NCBI GenBank assembly: GCA_937885695.1
Contig: CALABP010000025.1
Coordinates: forward strand, 1 to 7,810
Length of the DNA: 7,810 bases
Source of the DNA: DTU089 sp002440045
GTDB lineage: Bacteria; Bacillota; Clostridia; Oscillospirales; Acutalibacteraceae
Reading direction: 5' to 3'
This document shows positions 5,773 to 7,810 of the stretch, piece by piece. The position numbers were made by a program, and so were the translations under genes. Positions within the stretch are counted from its first letter, which is position 1, and every line of letters starts with the position of its first letter. The notes below the pieces were generated by a model. It had not been told where the DNA came from, did not search any database, and worked only from the letters and a program-made list of their open reading frames with translations.

Positions 5773-7810
5773 ATGGCTAAAAAGAAAAAAACACAGGAAG
5801 CGGCTCCTTCGCCCGAAAATAACAACGCTCATATTCTCGGCGCTGGCGAGGTTGTTGAGCAGTATATAACAGAAACGCTTGAAACGAACTTTATGCCGTA
5901 TGCTATGAGCGTTATCGTTTCGCGCGCCATACCTGAAATAGACGGCTTTAAGCCCTCGCACAGAAAGCTTCTTTATACAATGTATAAAATGGGGCTTATA
6001 AACGGCGGCAGAATTAAATCGGCAAACATAGTCGGCAGAACAATGCAGCTTAACCCCCACGGCGACGCGGCAATCTATGACACAATGGTGCGCCTTTCAA
6101 AGGGCAACGAAACGCTTCTTCATCCTTATGTTGACAGCAAGGGCAACTTCGGCAAGGCGTATTCAAGAAATATGGCATATGCCGCCGCGCGTTATACCGA
6201 AGCAAAGCTTGAAAGCATCTGCAACGAGCTTTTTTCGGATATAGACAAAGACACGGTGGATTTTGTCGATAACTACGACAGCACAATGAAAGAGCCTACG
6301 CTTTTGCCCGTGACATTTCCGAGCGTTCTTGTAAATATGAACAGCGGCATCGCCGTCGGTATGGCAAGCAGTATTTGCTCTTTTAACCTGCGTGAAATCT
6401 GCAATACGACAATCGGTATAATTAAAGACCCCGATTTTGATATTTTTGAAACCCTCAAAGCGCCAGATTTTATCGGCGGCGGGCAGATAATTTATGATAA
6501 AACCGCCTTTGAAAACGTCTATAACACGGGCAGGGGTTCAATTAAAGTAAGGGCAAAATATACCTACGACAAGTCCGATAACTGTATAGATATTACGGAA
6601 ATACCGCCGACAGCCACAAACGAAGCGATTATCGACAAAATAATCGAACGCGTAAAGGCGGGCGCTCTTAAAGAAATAAGCGACGTTCGCGACGAGACCG
6701 ACAAAAGCGGACTTAAAATCACGATTGATTTAAAGCGCGGCACAGACCCAGACAAGCTTATGAAAAAGCTTTACAAAATGACTCCGCTTGAAGACAGCTT
6801 CAGCGCAAACTTCAACGTCCTTGTTGCGGGCGTTCCGCGCGTTATGGGCGTTCGCGAGCTTCTTTCGGAGTGGATAGCGTTCAGAACAGAGTGTGTTAAC
6901 AGGCGCGTTTATTTTGACCTTACAAAGGCTAAAGACAGGCTTCATCTTCTTTTGGGTCTTAAAAAGATACTTCTTGATATAGACAAGGCTATAAAAATTA
7001 TCAGAAATACCGAAGAAGAAAGCGAAGTTGTTCCCAACCTTATGATTGGCTTCGGTATAGACGAAATTCAGGCCGACTACGTCGTCGAAATAAAGCTTCG
7101 CCACTTAAACCGCGAATATATTCTTAAACGCACGGCAGATATTGAAAAGCTAAAAGCCGATATTGTCGATATGGAAGATATTCTTTCGAGTAAAGCGCGC
7201 GTAAAGAAAATAATAATCGGCGAGCTTCAGACTGTGAGCGAGAAATACGGAAAAGACAGACGAAGCGAAATTATCTATGACGTCGATAATTACGAGGAGG
7301 AAGTCGAAGCCGTTCCCGATTACCCCGTAACGCTGTTCTTTACAAAAGCGGGCTATTTCAAAAAGATTACTCCGCAGTCGTTAAGAATGAGCAGCGAGCA
7401 AAAACTTAAAGAGGGTGACAGCCTTTTCATAACAGAAGAAGCTTCAAATAACACAGACCTTCTTTTCTTCACCGACAAATGCCAGGTCTACAAGTCAAAA
7501 GCAAGCGAATTTGACGATACAAAGGCAAGCGTTCTCGGCGACTTTGTTCCCTCAAAGCTCGGTTTTGAGCCTGAAGAAAAGCCGCTTTATATGGCTGTTA
7601 CGACCGATTATTCGGGATATATGCTTTTCTTCTTTTCAAACGGCAAGCTTGCAAAGGTGAGTATGAGCGCCTATGAGACAAAAACAAACCGCAAAAAGCT
7701 TATAAAAGCGTTTTCGGATAAAGACGAGGTTGTGGCAATCCTTTATATTAAAGAGGATACAGAGGTTGTTTTAACTTCTACCGCGGGCAGGGTGCTTCTT
7801 GTGGATACGG
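5773..7810 (+). CDS. parC: Type IIA topoisomerase cleavage subunit, ParC/GyrA-like (divergent), 3' end missing
   Basis: The first 679 codons are visible and the frame is open to the window edge. The subunit cleaves and rejoins DNA through an active-site tyrosine and carries the C-gate and a DNA-wrapping beta-pinwheel. After a Lys-rich tail (MAKKKKTQEA) come MPYAMSVIVSRAIPEIDGFKPSHRKLLYTM, NPHGDAAIYDT (94-104) and AARYTEAKLE with catalytic Tyr141, next to the conserved Arg140. Then come FVDNYDSTMKEP and LVNMNSGIAVGMASS, the helical C-gate region, and at least four pinwheel strands from about residue 520. Odd points are HPHGD changed to NPHGD, Ala99 where gyrase has the quinolone-contact Ser, SSICSFN for TNIPPHN, and no QRRGGKG GyrA box. 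The start is 6 nt after the parE-like stop and lacks a clear ribosome binding site, suggesting translational coupling. Perhaps 50-150 residues are missing. Confidence 0.92.
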   Translation, partial: MAKKKKTQEAAPSPENNNAHILGAGEVVEQYITETLETNFMPYAMSVIVSRAIPEIDGFKPSHRKLLYTMYKMGLINGGRIKSANIVGRTMQLNPHGDAAIYDTMVRLSKGNETLLHPYVDSKGNFGKAYSRNMAYAAARYTEAKLESICNELFSDIDKDTVDFVDNYDSTMKEPTLLPVTFPSVLVNMNSGIAVGMASSICSFNLREICNTTIGIIKDPDFDIFETLKAPDFIGGGQIIYDKTAFENVYNTGRGSIKVRAKYTYDKSDNCIDITEIPPTATNEAIIDKIIERVKAGALKEISDVRDETDKSGLKITIDLKRGTDPDKLMKKLYKMTPLEDSFSANFNVLVAGVPRVMGVRELLSEWIAFRTECVNRRVYFDLTKAKDRLHLLLGLKKILLDIDKAIKIIRNTEEESEVVPNLMIGFGIDEIQADYVVEIKLRHLNREYILKRTADIEKLKADIVDMEDILSSKARVKKIIIGELQTVSEKYGKDRRSEIIYDVDNYEEEVEAVPDYPVTLFFTKAGYFKKITPQSLRMSSEQKLKEGDSLFITEEASNNTDLLFFTDKCQVYKSKASEFDDTKASVLGDFVPSKLGFEPEEKPLYMAVTTDYSGYMLFFFSNGKLAKVSMSAYETKTNRKKLIKAFSDKDEVVAILYIKEDTEVVLTSTAGRVLLVDT

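Noticed and set aside
6730..7104. Minus-strand frame of 124 aa opposite the ParC-like gene
   Set aside because: The sense strand encodes continuous, recognisable C-gate sequence. The antisense frame has no ribosome binding site or domain.
5773..7810. Possible disruption of the ParC-like gene, since no complete frame ends within the window
   Set aside because: Translation from 5773 is continuous for 679 codons with all motifs in order. It simply runs off the edge.

Overview
The window looks like chromosomal DNA from a low-to-mid GC Firmicute, most likely a gut-type Clostridia (Oscillospirales/Ruminococcaceae-like). This is an inference from four things: a T-box leader in front of pheS, AGGAGG-type ribosome binding sites, near-consensus sigma-A promoters, and the sequence style of the second type IIA topoisomerase pair. 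I see no mobile element, CRISPR array, tRNA or rRNA.

Layout. Positions 1-874 (minus strand) hold the first 291 codons of pheS, the phenylalanyl-tRNA synthetase alpha chain; its 3' end lies beyond the left edge. Upstream of it, 927-1158 is a complete tRNA-Phe-responsive T-box leader with a UUC specifier, the canonical T-box sequence and an intrinsic terminator. Its promoter sits at 1165-1193. A divergent promoter (1242-1269) drives a monocistronic sugar phosphate isomerase/epimerase-like TIM-barrel gene (1302-2078).

Next is a small accessory unit. A consensus promoter (2142-2170) is followed by a leader of about 210 nt. The leader has two mutually exclusive RNA folds, one of them a good intrinsic terminator, and a 34-codon reading frame with a strong ribosome binding site. 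After it come two unrecognised membrane proteins: a signal-anchored 146-aa protein (2388-2828) and a four-helix 117-aa protein (2852-3205). A long hairpin (3224-3267) closes the unit. I matched the leader to no known riboswitch class, and it is the best candidate here for something undescribed.

A stand-alone feoA-like gene (3374-3604) follows, with a perfect AT-rich palindrome over its probable -10 box. From 3674 to the right edge runs a two-gene operon for a type IIA topoisomerase. The ATPase/TOPRIM subunit (ParE/GyrB-like, 3766-5766) is followed after 6 nt by the cleavage subunit (ParC/GyrA-like, from 5773, open at the window edge). Catalytic residues are kept. Several normally fixed positions differ, including Ala at the quinolone-contact serine, an altered HPHGD motif and no recognisable GyrA box. 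I read the pair as a divergent topoisomerase IV-like enzyme of Clostridia rather than the housekeeping gyrase.
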